The notes below the pieces were generated by a model that worked only from the letters and a program-made list of their open reading frames with translations, did no database searches and was not told where the DNA came from. Below, piece after piece: positions 8,540 through 17,974 of a stretch of 49,350 bases of DNA. The position numbers were made by a program, and so were the translations under genes. Positions within the stretch are counted from its first letter, which is position 1; every line of letters starts with the position of its first letter. Origin of the DNA: Irregularibacter muris (GTDB lineage: Bacteria > Bacillota > Clostridia > Eubacteriales > Garciellaceae); the NCBI RefSeq assembly GCF_024622505.1, contig NZ_JANKAS010000018.1, positions 1 to 49,350 on the forward strand. The letters run 5' to 3'.

Positions 8540-9787
8540 TTAAGCTTCAGATGCTATCTTAATTCTCTTTTCACAATAGAAAGCAGAAATAATAAAAGTT
8601 AAAATCATTGCAACAGTTGTACCTATTGCCGGCCCAACAAGTCCGAACATTTTTATGAAAATAATATCTAAGACCAAATTGAGAATCGCTCTAAATATGT
8701 TAATGTTCTGCTGCAACTTATGTTTTCTGTTGGTATTGAAATATAACATATAGAATACAGAAAGATACCTAAAAATACTACCAATCATTAACACATTGAA
8801 AATTAATATTGAATCAATATATTTTTCTCCATACAACAATAAAATTATAGGCTTTGAAAACACCATTACAGCTATATGTAAAGCTGTACTCAACCCAAAA
8901 ATTATTATTCTATCTCTATAAAAAAAACTTTTAATATTTTTATGTTCTGTTTTTTCGAAATATTGCGATACACTTCCAGCATAATAACTACTTATGACAA
9001 ATGCAAAATTTGCAATGGCATCGAATAGCTTGTAAGCAGCGTTGTATAGCCCAACATCTTCTGTTGTCATAAAGTATTTTATAACTGAAGTATCACCGAA
9101 ATTTATGAGATAAAGCCCCGAGAACCCAAACAACTGCCATAATGAAAAGTTCAATATTTCTTTAAACCAATTTTTATCAAATTCAAATTTTCCTACATCT
9201 CGCTTATTAATACCTAAGATATATAATAGAACAGTGGCATGACTGATTATATTCATTATTATTAGTGTCTTAATGTCAAAAGAAAATAATAATATTAGAC
9301 CTAAATAAATAACCTTTGCAGTAACGGATAACAAACTAGACAAAAGTTGTTTTTTTATTGCTAGAAAGTATTGATTTAAATAATCTTCCGCTACACTTAC
9401 ATAAAGCCAGATTAAAATTAAAAAAGATACTTCAAATCCTATATACGAATTAATTTGATTTCTAAAAACTATAAATAAAATCGTCGTAATAACTAAGCTT
9501 GCAGCAATTATTATATTTCTCGCCCAAAATGTTTGATTTAAATTACCTCTTTTGAGCTTTTCACGGCTACCGAAATATAATATTGAGGAAGAACTCCAAC
9601 TAAATCCAAATGTTGTAATCAAGCCAATGAACATAAGTGCTACAGAAAAAATGCCATAATCATTTACGGACAATTTCCTAACAATAAATATATTCGTTAT
9701 TAAACTGAGTGCCATAACAAGAACCCTTAGTGACACATAAATAATAAAATTTTGTCTCTTTCTAAAATATTCTATTAGTCTAAACAT
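8540..9787 (-). CDS. wzx: Wzx-type oligosaccharide flippase
   Basis: A 415-residue polytopic membrane protein with roughly 12 hydrophobic segments. The N-terminus (FIIYVSLRVLVMALSLITNIFIVRKLSVNDYGIF) is typical of the PST/MATE-like polysaccharide transporter family. It would move the lipid-linked repeat unit from the inner to the outer face of the membrane before polymerisation. It sits between a GT4 gene and the amidotransferase gene. The sequence divergence of this family means the substrate cannot be read from the protein. Confidence 0.88.
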   Translation of the reverse strand: MFRLIEYFRKRQNFIIYVSLRVLVMALSLITNIFIVRKLSVNDYGIFSVALMFIGLITTFGFSWSSSSILYFGSREKLKRGNLNQTFWARNIIIAASLVITTILFIVFRNQINSYIGFEVSFLILIWLYVSVAEDYLNQYFLAIKKQLLSSLLSVTAKVIYLGLILLFSFDIKTLIIMNIISHATVLLYILGINKRDVGKFEFDKNWFKEILNFSLWQLFGFSGLYLINFGDTSVIKYFMTTEDVGLYNAAYKLFDAIANFAFVISSYYAGSVSQYFEKTEHKNIKSFFYRDRIIIFGLSTALHIAVMVFSKPIILLLYGEKYIDSILIFNVLMIGSIFRYLSVFYMLYFNTNRKHKLQQNINIFRAILNLVLDIIFIKMFGLVGPAIGTTVAMILTFIISAFYCEKRIKIASEA

Positions 9788-9857
9788 AGATATTTGACCC
9801 CTTATTCAAACTGAATCTTCAGAACAAATCAATAAATTGATGATGTTTTAGATCTAG

Positions 9858-10961
9858 CTACCTGTATTTGAGTTCATTTATTTCTATCAAAAATACCTCT
9901 TCATACTTTTTTACAATATTCTCAATACTAAAGACTAAGGCACGATTGTTTGACTTGTTATTTTCTTCTAACGATTTCAGTATCCCATAAGCAAGGCTTT
10001 CTGGATTATTGACTTCAGCTAATATTCCGTATTTATTATTTTCAATTATTTCTTTGGGACCACTTTTACATGCAGTTGCAACGACTTTCGCTTCACAAGC
10101 TAGCGCTTCTAACAATGTATTGGGGAAACCCTCCCACCTAGAGGAAAGTACATAAGTATCTGAGTAATAGTAATAAGGATATGGGTTTTCATCAAATCCT
10201 AAAATATTAATTTTATTGTCAATGTTTTTTTCTTTTGCTTTTAGTAATAGAGAGTCTCTTAATTCCCCCTCTCCTAATATAGAGAGGCGAGCCGTGGGTA
10301 TGCTCTTGCTGACAATTTCAAAAGCCTCAATTAGGGTATCAAAGCCTTTCGCAAGAGTAAGTCTTCCAACAGCTATAATATTTACTTCATTCTTATTATA
10401 AGGATTAAATAAATCCCGTTTATTTTTGATATTTTCAACATCTATTGGGTTGAAAATAGCTTGTATTTTTTCACTTCTAATATTAAAATTCTCAACTAGG
10501 TCATCCTTCATTTCGTTACACTGCGCGATAACAAGATCGGCTTTAGGATACAAATAATTGTATAAAAACTTAAACATTGCTCTCTTAAATTTTGACATTT
10601 CTAATAAACTCATTGAAGGAGTACTCGCTTCTCTCACTAGTATCCTCGGGTTACTTTTTAAAAATGGTCGAATTAACAACAGAGCCAGATTCATATGACC
10701 CAATGTAGACAATATCACGTCAGGTTTGTGGTTATTTATTACTTTTATTAATTTAAAAAAAGCATACCTAACCCTATTAGATTTTAAATCAACAATTTCA
10801 ACATTTTCAGGTATCATACTAAGAAAAACACCCTCTTTTTTTATTAGTACAAGTACTATGTCAAACTTGTTTTTATTGATGTTACGCAGAATATTTGTAA
10901 TAACTCTCTCAGCTCCACCGCCTCTTAAAGAGGGAACAATAAACACGATCTTTTTTTTCAT
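9858..10961 (-). CDS. Glycosyltransferase family 4 (GT-B)
   Basis: A 367-residue GT4 enzyme. The N-terminal domain begins VFIVPSLRGGGAERVITNIL, the usual acceptor-side loop with GGAER. The C-terminal domain has AVGRLTLAKGFDTLIEAF and the donor-binding region SSRWEGFPNTLLEALACEAKVVAT with the E-x7-E pattern. It adds one sugar to the lipid-linked repeat unit on the cytoplasmic side; donor and linkage cannot be told from sequence. AGAGGTG precedes the ATG. Downstream is the flippase and upstream the Wzy gene. Confidence 0.9.
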   Translation of the reverse strand: MKKKIVFIVPSLRGGGAERVITNILRNINKNKFDIVLVLIKKEGVFLSMIPENVEIVDLKSNRVRYAFFKLIKVINNHKPDVILSTLGHMNLALLLIRPFLKSNPRILVREASTPSMSLLEMSKFKRAMFKFLYNYLYPKADLVIAQCNEMKDDLVENFNIRSEKIQAIFNPIDVENIKNKRDLFNPYNKNEVNIIAVGRLTLAKGFDTLIEAFEIVSKSIPTARLSILGEGELRDSLLLKAKEKNIDNKINILGFDENPYPYYYYSDTYVLSSRWEGFPNTLLEALACEAKVVATACKSGPKEIIENNKYGILAEVNNPESLAYGILKSLEENNKSNNRALVFSIENIVKKYEEVFLIEINELKYR

Positions 10962-10985
10962 TTTACACCTCTCACAATAAACTAT

Positions 10986-12410
10986 TTATTGGTTTGTTTT
11001 CACGGTAATTTTAAGTGTTTTGGTTAATATAAAAACTAATACAGCAATCAAAAATATACTTGAAAATACCGTCCCAAAAGCACTTCGATGAAAACTAATA
11101 GTTAATGAAATCGTTGATAAATATAATAGCATCATGTATAACGATCTATATCTATAAATCTTATCTGTTTTTTGTAAATAAAAAGCTAATATCGCATAAA
11201 CTATAAAAATCCCTATATAGTGGAAATTCATGTACGCTTCTAGTAATGATGAAAAACCTGTTCCTGCAATAGAACCTCTACTTGCTTCACTAAGAAAAAA
11301 CTCATCTCTAAATACATACGTAATCTGCTTTGGTTTAGAACCAGGGTAAATGAAAGAGGGTATCGGAATAACTAAACCTTCGAGATAACTAGAACCAAGC
11401 TCTAATTGAAAATCAACATTATACTTATTATAAAATTCATTAAAATTCCCAAAAGTCGTTCCAAATTCGCTCGAACCAGGATTAAGAGCATCTAAAAGTC
11501 TTTCTTTACTAAACGCTTGCTCTATAAATAAACTTGGATTTTCTACAATCAAGAAAGCAATTGATCTATTTGCAAATAAAAAACTCATGAATAAATACAA
11601 AACTAACATGATTACTACTATCTTAGGTTTAATTTTTCTAATCGGTTTAAAATAAGTAATACCTATAAATAGGCACACAAATAAAGTAAGTAAAATCCCC
11701 CTCTGCCCTAGCAACATTTTGATTGATAGGAATGGTAATGTAATAATTAAAAACATAATACTATTAATTATTTTTCTCTTATGTTTCTTTTCATCAGCTG
11801 TACTCAAATACAATCCAAATAGCGTATATGAAAGTACTATTATCTCAGTTGAAGGTAAAGTTAATGGTAGAGTTGAGATTAGACTTTGATATGTCGCCTT
11901 TCCTCCAAACAAAATTTCAATACCACCAACCCTAATCAAATTGATAACTTCAAAGCTCGAGGCAATTATTGAAAAGAGAATCGAAATTTTATAAAACGAT
12001 GTATTTTTATGTTGTATTGTGCTCAAAGCATTTTCTTCAATTGAATAATCTGAAGATCTTTTTTTCAACAAATTAAAATAAGCAATACCAATTACTAATC
12101 CAATACTTGCCAAAGAGTATGCTAAAATGAATGGCTCCAGATTATATGATTGAGAGAATATACGGTGGAGTCCATCGCCCCACAATACATTAATAGGCCC
12201 AGAAATCCCATATAAAATATGAAATGCTACGAAAAAAAAAGTCATATTTGTATAATTACCAACAATGCCCTTTACCCAAAAAAGCATCATAGAACTGGAA
12301 AGTATAATTAAAACCATGCTAAGATTCATATTATTATTTTCTGAAAAAAGCACGGATATAAGGAATATGACAATAATAAGTATACCAGTTAAAAGTTTTA
12401 AATTTTTCAT
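10986..12410 (-). CDS. wzy: Wzy-like oligosaccharide repeat-unit polymerase
   Basis: A 474-residue integral membrane protein with about 12 hydrophobic segments and a large extracytoplasmic loop near residues 290-380 (starting ENPSLFIEQAFSKERLLDALNPGSSEFG). This layout fits the O-antigen polymerase family that joins repeat units on the outer face of the membrane. It lies among GT genes and next to a flippase, so the locus is of Wzx/Wzy type. Wzy proteins share little sequence, so the call rests on topology and context. The ATG has AGGTG seven bases upstream. Confidence 0.8.
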   Translation of the reverse strand: MKNLKLLTGILIIVIFLISVLFSENNNMNLSMVLIILSSSMMLFWVKGIVGNYTNMTFFFVAFHILYGISGPINVLWGDGLHRIFSQSYNLEPFILAYSLASIGLVIGIAYFNLLKKRSSDYSIEENALSTIQHKNTSFYKISILFSIIASSFEVINLIRVGGIEILFGGKATYQSLISTLPLTLPSTEIIVLSYTLFGLYLSTADEKKHKRKIINSIMFLIITLPFLSIKMLLGQRGILLTLFVCLFIGITYFKPIRKIKPKIVVIMLVLYLFMSFLFANRSIAFLIVENPSLFIEQAFSKERLLDALNPGSSEFGTTFGNFNEFYNKYNVDFQLELGSSYLEGLVIPIPSFIYPGSKPKQITYVFRDEFFLSEASRGSIAGTGFSSLLEAYMNFHYIGIFIVYAILAFYLQKTDKIYRYRSLYMMLLYLSTISLTISFHRSAFGTVFSSIFLIAVLVFILTKTLKITVKTNQ

Positions 12411-12476
12411 CTATTCACCTCCACGCCTTTAATCTTTAGATAAGTTTTCTCCAAAGCAAAAAATAATTAACGAAAC

Positions 12477-13604
12477 TTAATTTTCAATTCTTTTTATCAT
12501 TTCAATTATTAGATTTTGGTACTCTCGACTTGATTCTCTAATATCGTAACCTTTGTCTTTAATCATTCTATATATCTCTTGGTCTTTATCATAATATTTC
12601 ATTTTACTAATTTGTTCTACCCAACCCTTTATCGTATCGTCAAGTGATAGGTGCTTGAGATTACTAGATATTTTAATTTCATCTGTAATTCTATCTGATA
12701 TTAGACACGGTAATCCCATTGCTTGAGCTTCAATCAAAGTAACTGGAACACCTTCAAAAATTGACGGAAATACAAATATATCCATTGCTTTAAGTATTCT
12801 GTATACATCAGATCTTGAACCAGTGAATATAACCTTATCACTTAAACCAAGATTTTCAACCTTATCAAAAACCATGTTTTTTAAATATCCATCCCCTACC
12901 AATAAAAGAACATAATCTTTGCTAGTTTTACTCAGTTCATAAAATACATCAATTAAAAAATCATGATTTTTAGGAGGTGTGAAACTGCCTACATGCCCTA
13001 TTACAATTTTATCTCCAACCCCTAATTCGTTTCTTGCATAATCACGTTCTTCAAGATTAAATGTGTGTTTTTCTAGATCAATTGCATTTTTTATTATCTT
13101 GAAATTATCTTTTTTAATTGCCCTTGAACCAAATAACCATAATCCAGCCTCATGTGAACAAGCAAATAAATAATCTGATTTATACCTTATTGAATATTGT
13201 AAGATTCTTTTCGCTATTCTGCTTATACTGTTTCCTCTCGAATTAGTGCTATGACTATGTGCAATCGTAGTTAAATTATATTTTTTAGCTATTTTAAGAT
13301 ATATTGACGCAGTGCTTCTAACATGACCATGAATAATCCTATAACCAGGATGACTTATAAAGAAATCTTTCCAAGCATTATTATAGGCTAAATGATTTTT
13401 TCCAACATATTTTGGAACTCTATAGATTCTACCTCCAAGTTGTTCTATCTCTTCGTCAAATGCACATTTTTCTTGGGTATGTACAATAAAATCAAACTGA
13501 ATTTTTCCTCGATCAATATGCCTATACAGATTCATAATCATTGTCTCTGCTCCACCTCTATTCATTTCAGCAAAAACTTGCAAAATCCTAATCGGCTCAG
13601 TCAT
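12477..13604 (-). CDS. Glycosyltransferase family 4 (EpsF-like)
   Basis: A 375-residue GT4 protein. It starts IRILQVFAEMNRGGAETMIMNLYR (N-terminal GGAET loop), has IGHVGSFTPPKNHDFLIDVF at the start of the donor domain, and FPSIFEGVPVTLIEAQAMGLPCL with the E-x7-E-like donor-binding residues. It is the same subfamily as the EpsF enzymes of Firmicutes exopolysaccharide loci. Its ATG follows the TAA of the upstream epimerase gene by one base, so the two are translationally coupled. Confidence 0.9.
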   Translation of the reverse strand: MTEPIRILQVFAEMNRGGAETMIMNLYRHIDRGKIQFDFIVHTQEKCAFDEEIEQLGGRIYRVPKYVGKNHLAYNNAWKDFFISHPGYRIIHGHVRSTASIYLKIAKKYNLTTIAHSHSTNSRGNSISRIAKRILQYSIRYKSDYLFACSHEAGLWLFGSRAIKKDNFKIIKNAIDLEKHTFNLEERDYARNELGVGDKIVIGHVGSFTPPKNHDFLIDVFYELSKTSKDYVLLLVGDGYLKNMVFDKVENLGLSDKVIFTGSRSDVYRILKAMDIFVFPSIFEGVPVTLIEAQAMGLPCLISDRITDEIKISSNLKHLSLDDTIKGWVEQISKMKYYDKDQEIYRMIKDKGYDIRESSREYQNLIIEMIKRIEN

Positions 13605-13605
13605 T

Positions 13606-14580
13606 TTATAAATTCTCCCTATACCATTCTATTGCAGCTTCAATTCCTCTTTCAAAACTCCAACTCGGGTCATATCCAAGCATCTCTTTCGCTTTATTGA
13701 TATCAGCATTACTATGCTTTATATCACCTTTCCTATCAGGTCCAAATATTGGTTCAATTTCTTTTCCAAGAGCTTTACACAGAGAATGATAAACATCAAT
13801 CAAATACTCTCTTCCACCATAAGCGACATTGAAAGCTTCACCGGCAGCTTTAGAAGTTGCTTTACATGCCTTTAAATTAGCCTCAATTACATTCTCAATA
13901 TAAGTAAAGTCTCTACTTTGCTTCCCGTCACCATTAATAGTAGGCCTTTCATCATTTAGTAATTGTTTTATAAACTTAGGAATAACAGCTGCATAAGCTC
14001 CATTTGGATCTTGTCTTTTGCCGAATACGTTAAAGTATCTTAAACCATAAGTATCTAATCCATAAAGTTTTGTATATAACTTTCCATATTCTTCATCAAC
14101 CATTTTTGTTAAAGCATATGGCGACAATAAATTACCTTCTCTCCCCTCTTGTTTTGGGAGATTGGGTTCATCACCGTAAACAGAAGAACTTGAAGCATAG
14201 ACAAACTTCTTCACTCCGTTTTGTCTAGCAGCTTCCATCATATTTAGTGTTCCTCGGATATTGATTTCTTCATAAAGCAACGGCATCTCAATGCTTCTAG
14301 GAACACTTCCCCAAGCTGCTTGATTAAGTACATAATCAACACCCTCACAAGCCTTCATGCAAGTATCTAGATCTCTTATATCTCCTTTGATAAAATTATA
14401 GTTAGGATTAACAATGAATAAGTCTACATTAGCTTGTTTACCATTAGAAAGATCATCTAGGCATCTTACCTTATAACCTTTAGCTAATAAAACTTCACAC
14501 AAGTTAGAGCCAATGAAACCAGCTCCACCTGTTACGAGAAAAATACTATCTTGTTGAAATGTTATATTTCCATAACCCAT
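13606..14580 (-). CDS. UDP-N-acetylglucosamine (uronic acid) 4-epimerase, WbpP-like
   Basis: A 324-residue extended SDR from the ATG at 14578-14580; a GTG three codons earlier is also possible. It has an intact NAD motif TGGAGFIGSN, YASSSSVYGDEP, the YALTK catalytic Tyr/Lys, and RYFNVFGKRQDPNGAYAAVIP. NQAAWGSVPRSIEMP is the signature of the WbpP/TviC group, which converts UDP-GlcNAc(A) to UDP-GalNAc(A). The gene just upstream is the matching TviB/WbpO-type dehydrogenase, 18 bases away, so the pair probably makes UDP-GalNAcA. Confidence 0.87.
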   Translation of the reverse strand: MGYGNITFQQDSIFLVTGGAGFIGSNLCEVLLAKGYKVRCLDDLSNGKQANVDLFIVNPNYNFIKGDIRDLDTCMKACEGVDYVLNQAAWGSVPRSIEMPLLYEEINIRGTLNMMEAARQNGVKKFVYASSSSVYGDEPNLPKQEGREGNLLSPYALTKMVDEEYGKLYTKLYGLDTYGLRYFNVFGKRQDPNGAYAAVIPKFIKQLLNDERPTINGDGKQSRDFTYIENVIEANLKACKATSKAAGEAFNVAYGGREYLIDVYHSLCKALGKEIEPIFGPDRKGDIKHSNADINKAKEMLGYDPSWSFERGIEAAIEWYRENL

Positions 14581-14598
14581 GATATGCACTACCCTTCC

Positions 14599-15918
14599 TT
14601 AAAGTCTCCAGTATTTATATCCTGCTACTTCGTATGCTTTTCTATCTAAGATTCCTTTGATATCGAGCAATACTTTGCTTTCATTAGATCCTTCTTTAAA
14701 CATATTATTAAAATCTTTTTGAGTAAATCTTAAGAACTGGTCATGGCCAACAGCTACAACTATTGCATCCATCTCTTTTATATCTTCTACTGAATCAAAT
14801 ACAATGCCATACTCATGTTTTGCTTCCTCAGCATCTGCCTCCGGATCTGCAATCATCGGATTGATTCCATATTCTTTTAGCTCGTTGACAATATCGATAA
14901 CTCTCGTATTTCTCGTATCAGGACAGTTTTCTTTGAACGTAAAGCCGAGAATAGCAACTCTTGCATCTTTTACTGGGACATCTGCTTTAATGAGATTTTT
15001 TATTAAATTCTCAACCACATATTTCCCCATATCATCATTGATTCTTCTACCTGAAAGGATAATTTGTGAATGGTATCCTAGTTGTTCAGCTTTGTATGTG
15101 AGGTAGTATGGATCTACGCCAATACAATGTCCACCAACTAGTCCAGGGAAGAAGTTTAGGAAGTTCCACTTTGTGCCTGCAGCTTTTAGAACTGCCTTTG
15201 TATCAATTCCCATCTTACTAAAAATGATAGAAAGCTCATTCATAAATGCTATATTAATATCTCTCTGTGAATTCTCAATAACCTTTGCAGCTTCAGCAAC
15301 TTTAATTGACTCTGCTCTATGTACTCCGGCATCAACTACTAGCTCGTACACTTTTGCTATAATATCAAGAGACTCTTCATCCATACCGGATACAACTTTT
15401 ACGATTGTCTCAAGTCTATGTACTTTATCACCAGGATTGATTCTCTCAGGAGAGTATCCTACTTTGAAATCTTCACCACATTTCATTCCAGACTCTTTTT
15501 CAAGAATTGGAATACAGATTTCTTCTGTAACACCTGGGTAAACAGTAGATTCAAATACAACAATTGATCCTTTAGTAAGATTTCGTCCAACTGTTCTGCT
15601 TGCTGATTCTACTGGTTTTAAGTTTGGTGTATGATCAGCATTTACAGGGGTCGGAACTGCAACGATGTGAAATTTGGCTTCTTTAAGCTTAGTCTCATCT
15701 GCTGTGAACTCTACAATTGTATCTTTTATCACATCATCTCCAACCTCTTTAGTTGGATCGATGCCTTTTTTATATAACTCAACTTTGTCCGTACTAATAT
15801 CGAATCCAATAACCTCTGCCTTTTTAGCAAATGCTACTGCAATTGGCATTCCAACATAACCAAGACCTACAAGTGAAATTTTTTCTTCTCTGTTTTTGAT
15901 TTTTTCAAATAAGTTCAT
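14599..15918 (-). CDS. tviB: UDP-N-acetyl-hexosamine 6-dehydrogenase (TviB/WbpO-like)
   Basis: A 439-residue nucleotide-sugar dehydrogenase. It has the NAD motif LVGLGYVGMPIAVAFA at about 16-30, the FESTVYPGVTEE segment near 122, a catalytic Cys265 in GGHCIGVDPYYL, and a C-terminal third domain with ILGFTFKENCPDTRNT. The FESTVYPG and GGHCIGVDPYY forms belong to the UDP-HexNAc (Vi antigen/WbpO) branch rather than UDP-glucose dehydrogenase. It oxidises C6 of UDP-GlcNAc or UDP-GalNAc to the uronic acid using two NAD+. AAGGAG precedes the ATG. Confidence 0.9.
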   Translation of the reverse strand: MNLFEKIKNREEKISLVGLGYVGMPIAVAFAKKAEVIGFDISTDKVELYKKGIDPTKEVGDDVIKDTIVEFTADETKLKEAKFHIVAVPTPVNADHTPNLKPVESASRTVGRNLTKGSIVVFESTVYPGVTEEICIPILEKESGMKCGEDFKVGYSPERINPGDKVHRLETIVKVVSGMDEESLDIIAKVYELVVDAGVHRAESIKVAEAAKVIENSQRDINIAFMNELSIIFSKMGIDTKAVLKAAGTKWNFLNFFPGLVGGHCIGVDPYYLTYKAEQLGYHSQIILSGRRINDDMGKYVVENLIKNLIKADVPVKDARVAILGFTFKENCPDTRNTRVIDIVNELKEYGINPMIADPEADAEEAKHEYGIVFDSVEDIKEMDAIVVAVGHDQFLRFTQKDFNNMFKEGSNESKVLLDIKGILDRKAYEVAGYKYWRL

Positions 15919-15936
15919 TTCAATTTCTCCTTTTCA

Positions 15937-17046
15937 CTATAATAATTCCATAGTTTTCATAATAGATTTATTGACTAATTTCACATCATACTTTTCTTTA
16001 GCAAGTTTCAAACTGCGTTCTGCCATAATCCTATTTGTTTCTCGATCTTCTATTAGGACTCTCATCTTATCAACTAACCCATTTACATCTTTAATAGACA
16101 CAAGGAACCCATTGTATCCATCTGTTACAGTTTCCCTACATCCTGGAGCATCACTGGTTATAATTGGTCGTCCTATTGCCATGGCTTCAAGGACAGTCTT
16201 AGGTGTTCCTTCATGATACGAAGGTAATATATAAGTGCTACACTGTTTCAAATAAGGCCTAACATCGGTCTGTTCTCCAAAATACTCGATAATACTTTCG
16301 TCTATAAAAGGCTGCAACTCTTCTGGTTGTAATGCTGATGGATTGCTATCATAAGGCCCAACAAGTAAACACCTTACTTCAGGATATTCAATCTTAATTC
16401 TCTTGCAAGCCTCTAAATACTCCATAACACCTTTATCTTTTATTAGTCTACCTATAAACAAGAATGCTGGTGTATCAGGCAATGATTCTGGTCTAAACTT
16501 CTCAAGGTTCACACCAGATCCATTTATAATCACGATTTTATCTTCTTTAATAAGTCCGTTATTTACAAACTCATTTTTATCATCATTATTTTGGAAAAAC
16601 ACCTTCTTGCTTGCATTACATGCCAAACGATATTCTGTCTTCATTATTGTTTTGATTATTTTGTTTTTAAGCCCTTCTCCTCTGAAAATCGATCCAAGAC
16701 CCGCTATCAGTGGATATACTTCATTAATGCCATTAGCTTTTGCTGCCAGACTTCCGTAAACTACAGTTTTTGCTTGGTATGCAAATATTTTGTCTGGCCT
16801 CTCTTCTTTCATAAACTGCTTAAGCTCTCGATAAGTTTCTAAATCACTAAACGGATTTATGCCATTTCTTTCCACAAAGAGTTGCTTATAATGAATTCCA
16901 TTTTCCTCAAACTTGCTCTTCCAGTTTGATTCAGGTTCTGGTCCTAAAGCTATGACAGAATGTCCATGTTTTATAAAATCTTTCATCATATCCATACGAA
17001 ACCAAAATAGTGATGACGTATGGCTTGAGAGTACAGCTATTTTCAT
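15937..17046 (-). CDS. Glycosyltransferase family 4 (CapM/PglA-like)
   Basis: A 369-residue GT4. The N-terminus KIAVLSSHTSSLFWFRMDMM and the segment AYQAKTVVYGSLAAK, together with AGLGSIFRGEG, identify the CapM/PglA group, which typically adds the second sugar to the undecaprenyl-PP-linked first sugar. The donor-domain residues FLFIGRLIKDKGVMEYLEAC and LPSYHEGTPKTVLEAMAIGRPI are intact. Its place close to the initiating transferase (17975-18598) fits that second-step role. The ribosome binding site is weak. Confidence 0.88.
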   Translation of the reverse strand: MKIAVLSSHTSSLFWFRMDMMKDFIKHGHSVIALGPEPESNWKSKFEENGIHYKQLFVERNGINPFSDLETYRELKQFMKEERPDKIFAYQAKTVVYGSLAAKANGINEVYPLIAGLGSIFRGEGLKNKIIKTIMKTEYRLACNASKKVFFQNNDDKNEFVNNGLIKEDKIVIINGSGVNLEKFRPESLPDTPAFLFIGRLIKDKGVMEYLEACKRIKIEYPEVRCLLVGPYDSNPSALQPEELQPFIDESIIEYFGEQTDVRPYLKQCSTYILPSYHEGTPKTVLEAMAIGRPIITSDAPGCRETVTDGYNGFLVSIKDVNGLVDKMRVLIEDRETNRIMAERSLKLAKEKYDVKLVNKSIMKTMELL

Positions 17047-17073
17047 ATTGTCAATCCTACTTTCATCATCTAG

Positions 17074-17964
17074 TTACTTCTTTAAATACTGATTCACTTC
17101 AAGTTGAATGCCCTCTTCAAAACTCATCGGATTATAGTCGAAATCTTTCTTGGCTTCAGCATGAGGATAACTTCTGTCTTCACCCATACGTTGAACTCTT
17201 TCTACATAATCTATTTTCCCAAGAGTCAGCACTTTAGCAATTTGGGCAAGTACAACCCCAAACCCTAAAGGAACACTGACAAATGTTGTTTTCTTATTGA
17301 TCATATCGCTTATCATCTTAAAAACTTCTATCATCTTTAGAGGTTTTTCACCTGATAAGTCATATGCTTTTCCAGCTGTTTTTTCAGGAGATATGAGAAC
17401 TGTATAGAATGCTTTTCCCAAGTCTCTAGCATTAACTGGCTGTATTAAACTCTTGCCGCCGTTAATGACTGGCAGTATTCTCAATTTATCTATCATCTTT
17501 ATAAACTTACTCATATTGCTGTCACAAAGATCACCATAGATCATCGTTGGCCTAAGAATCGTGACTTTTGTGGGGCAGTTTGGATCTGCAGTCATTTCTG
17601 TGACTTTCTTCTCAATATTTTTATAGTCTTGAGAAGCATATTTAAAGTTTGAATATATACCTGTTGTATGTACTAAGATTGCTCGTTTCACATTGTTCTC
17701 GATAGCTGCTTCCACAATCATCGGTGAATGATGGATGTTATAAATGTGCATGATATTGTCTACTCCATTGACAGCTTTTCTTACGAACTCCTTGTTGTTG
17801 AGATCTCCATAAACCTTCTCAATATTTAATCCGCTGTTATCTAACATTGAAGTGTCAGATGTTTCCCTAACGATGCAGCGGATTGGTCCTTCATATTTAT
17901 GATCAATAAGTTCTTGTAAGAAATATCTTCCTGTATGTCCTGTAATCCCTGTCACTAATAACAT
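17074..17964 (-). CDS. Atypical SDR, NAD(P)-binding sugar-nucleotide reductase/epimerase candidate
   Basis: A 296-residue Rossmann protein with LLVTGITGHTGRYFL (GxxGxxG) at 2-16. The usual YxxxK is not clear; the matching stretch is DYKNIEKK, as in NmrA-like atypical SDRs. It lies between the initiating sugar-phosphate transferase and the CapM-like GT4. In many loci an SDR at this place reduces the 4-keto-6-deoxy sugar made by the CapD-type dehydratase (here 19366-21192), giving the first sugar of the repeat unit. That function is inferred from context. AGGGGTG precedes the ATG. Confidence 0.65.
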   Translation of the reverse strand: MLLVTGITGHTGRYFLQELIDHKYEGPIRCIVRETSDTSMLDNSGLNIEKVYGDLNNKEFVRKAVNGVDNIMHIYNIHHSPMIVEAAIENNVKRAILVHTTGIYSNFKYASQDYKNIEKKVTEMTADPNCPTKVTILRPTMIYGDLCDSNMSKFIKMIDKLRILPVINGGKSLIQPVNARDLGKAFYTVLISPEKTAGKAYDLSGEKPLKMIEVFKMISDMINKKTTFVSVPLGFGVVLAQIAKVLTLGKIDYVERVQRMGEDRSYPHAEAKKDFDYNPMSFEEGIQLEVNQYLKK

Positions 17965-17974
17965 CTGCTCACCC

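Noticed and set aside
15173-15541. Plus-strand reading frame of 122 codons
   Set aside because: It lies wholly inside the TviB/WbpO-like dehydrogenase gene on the other strand, has no ribosome binding site and no recognisable motif. It is a shadow frame.
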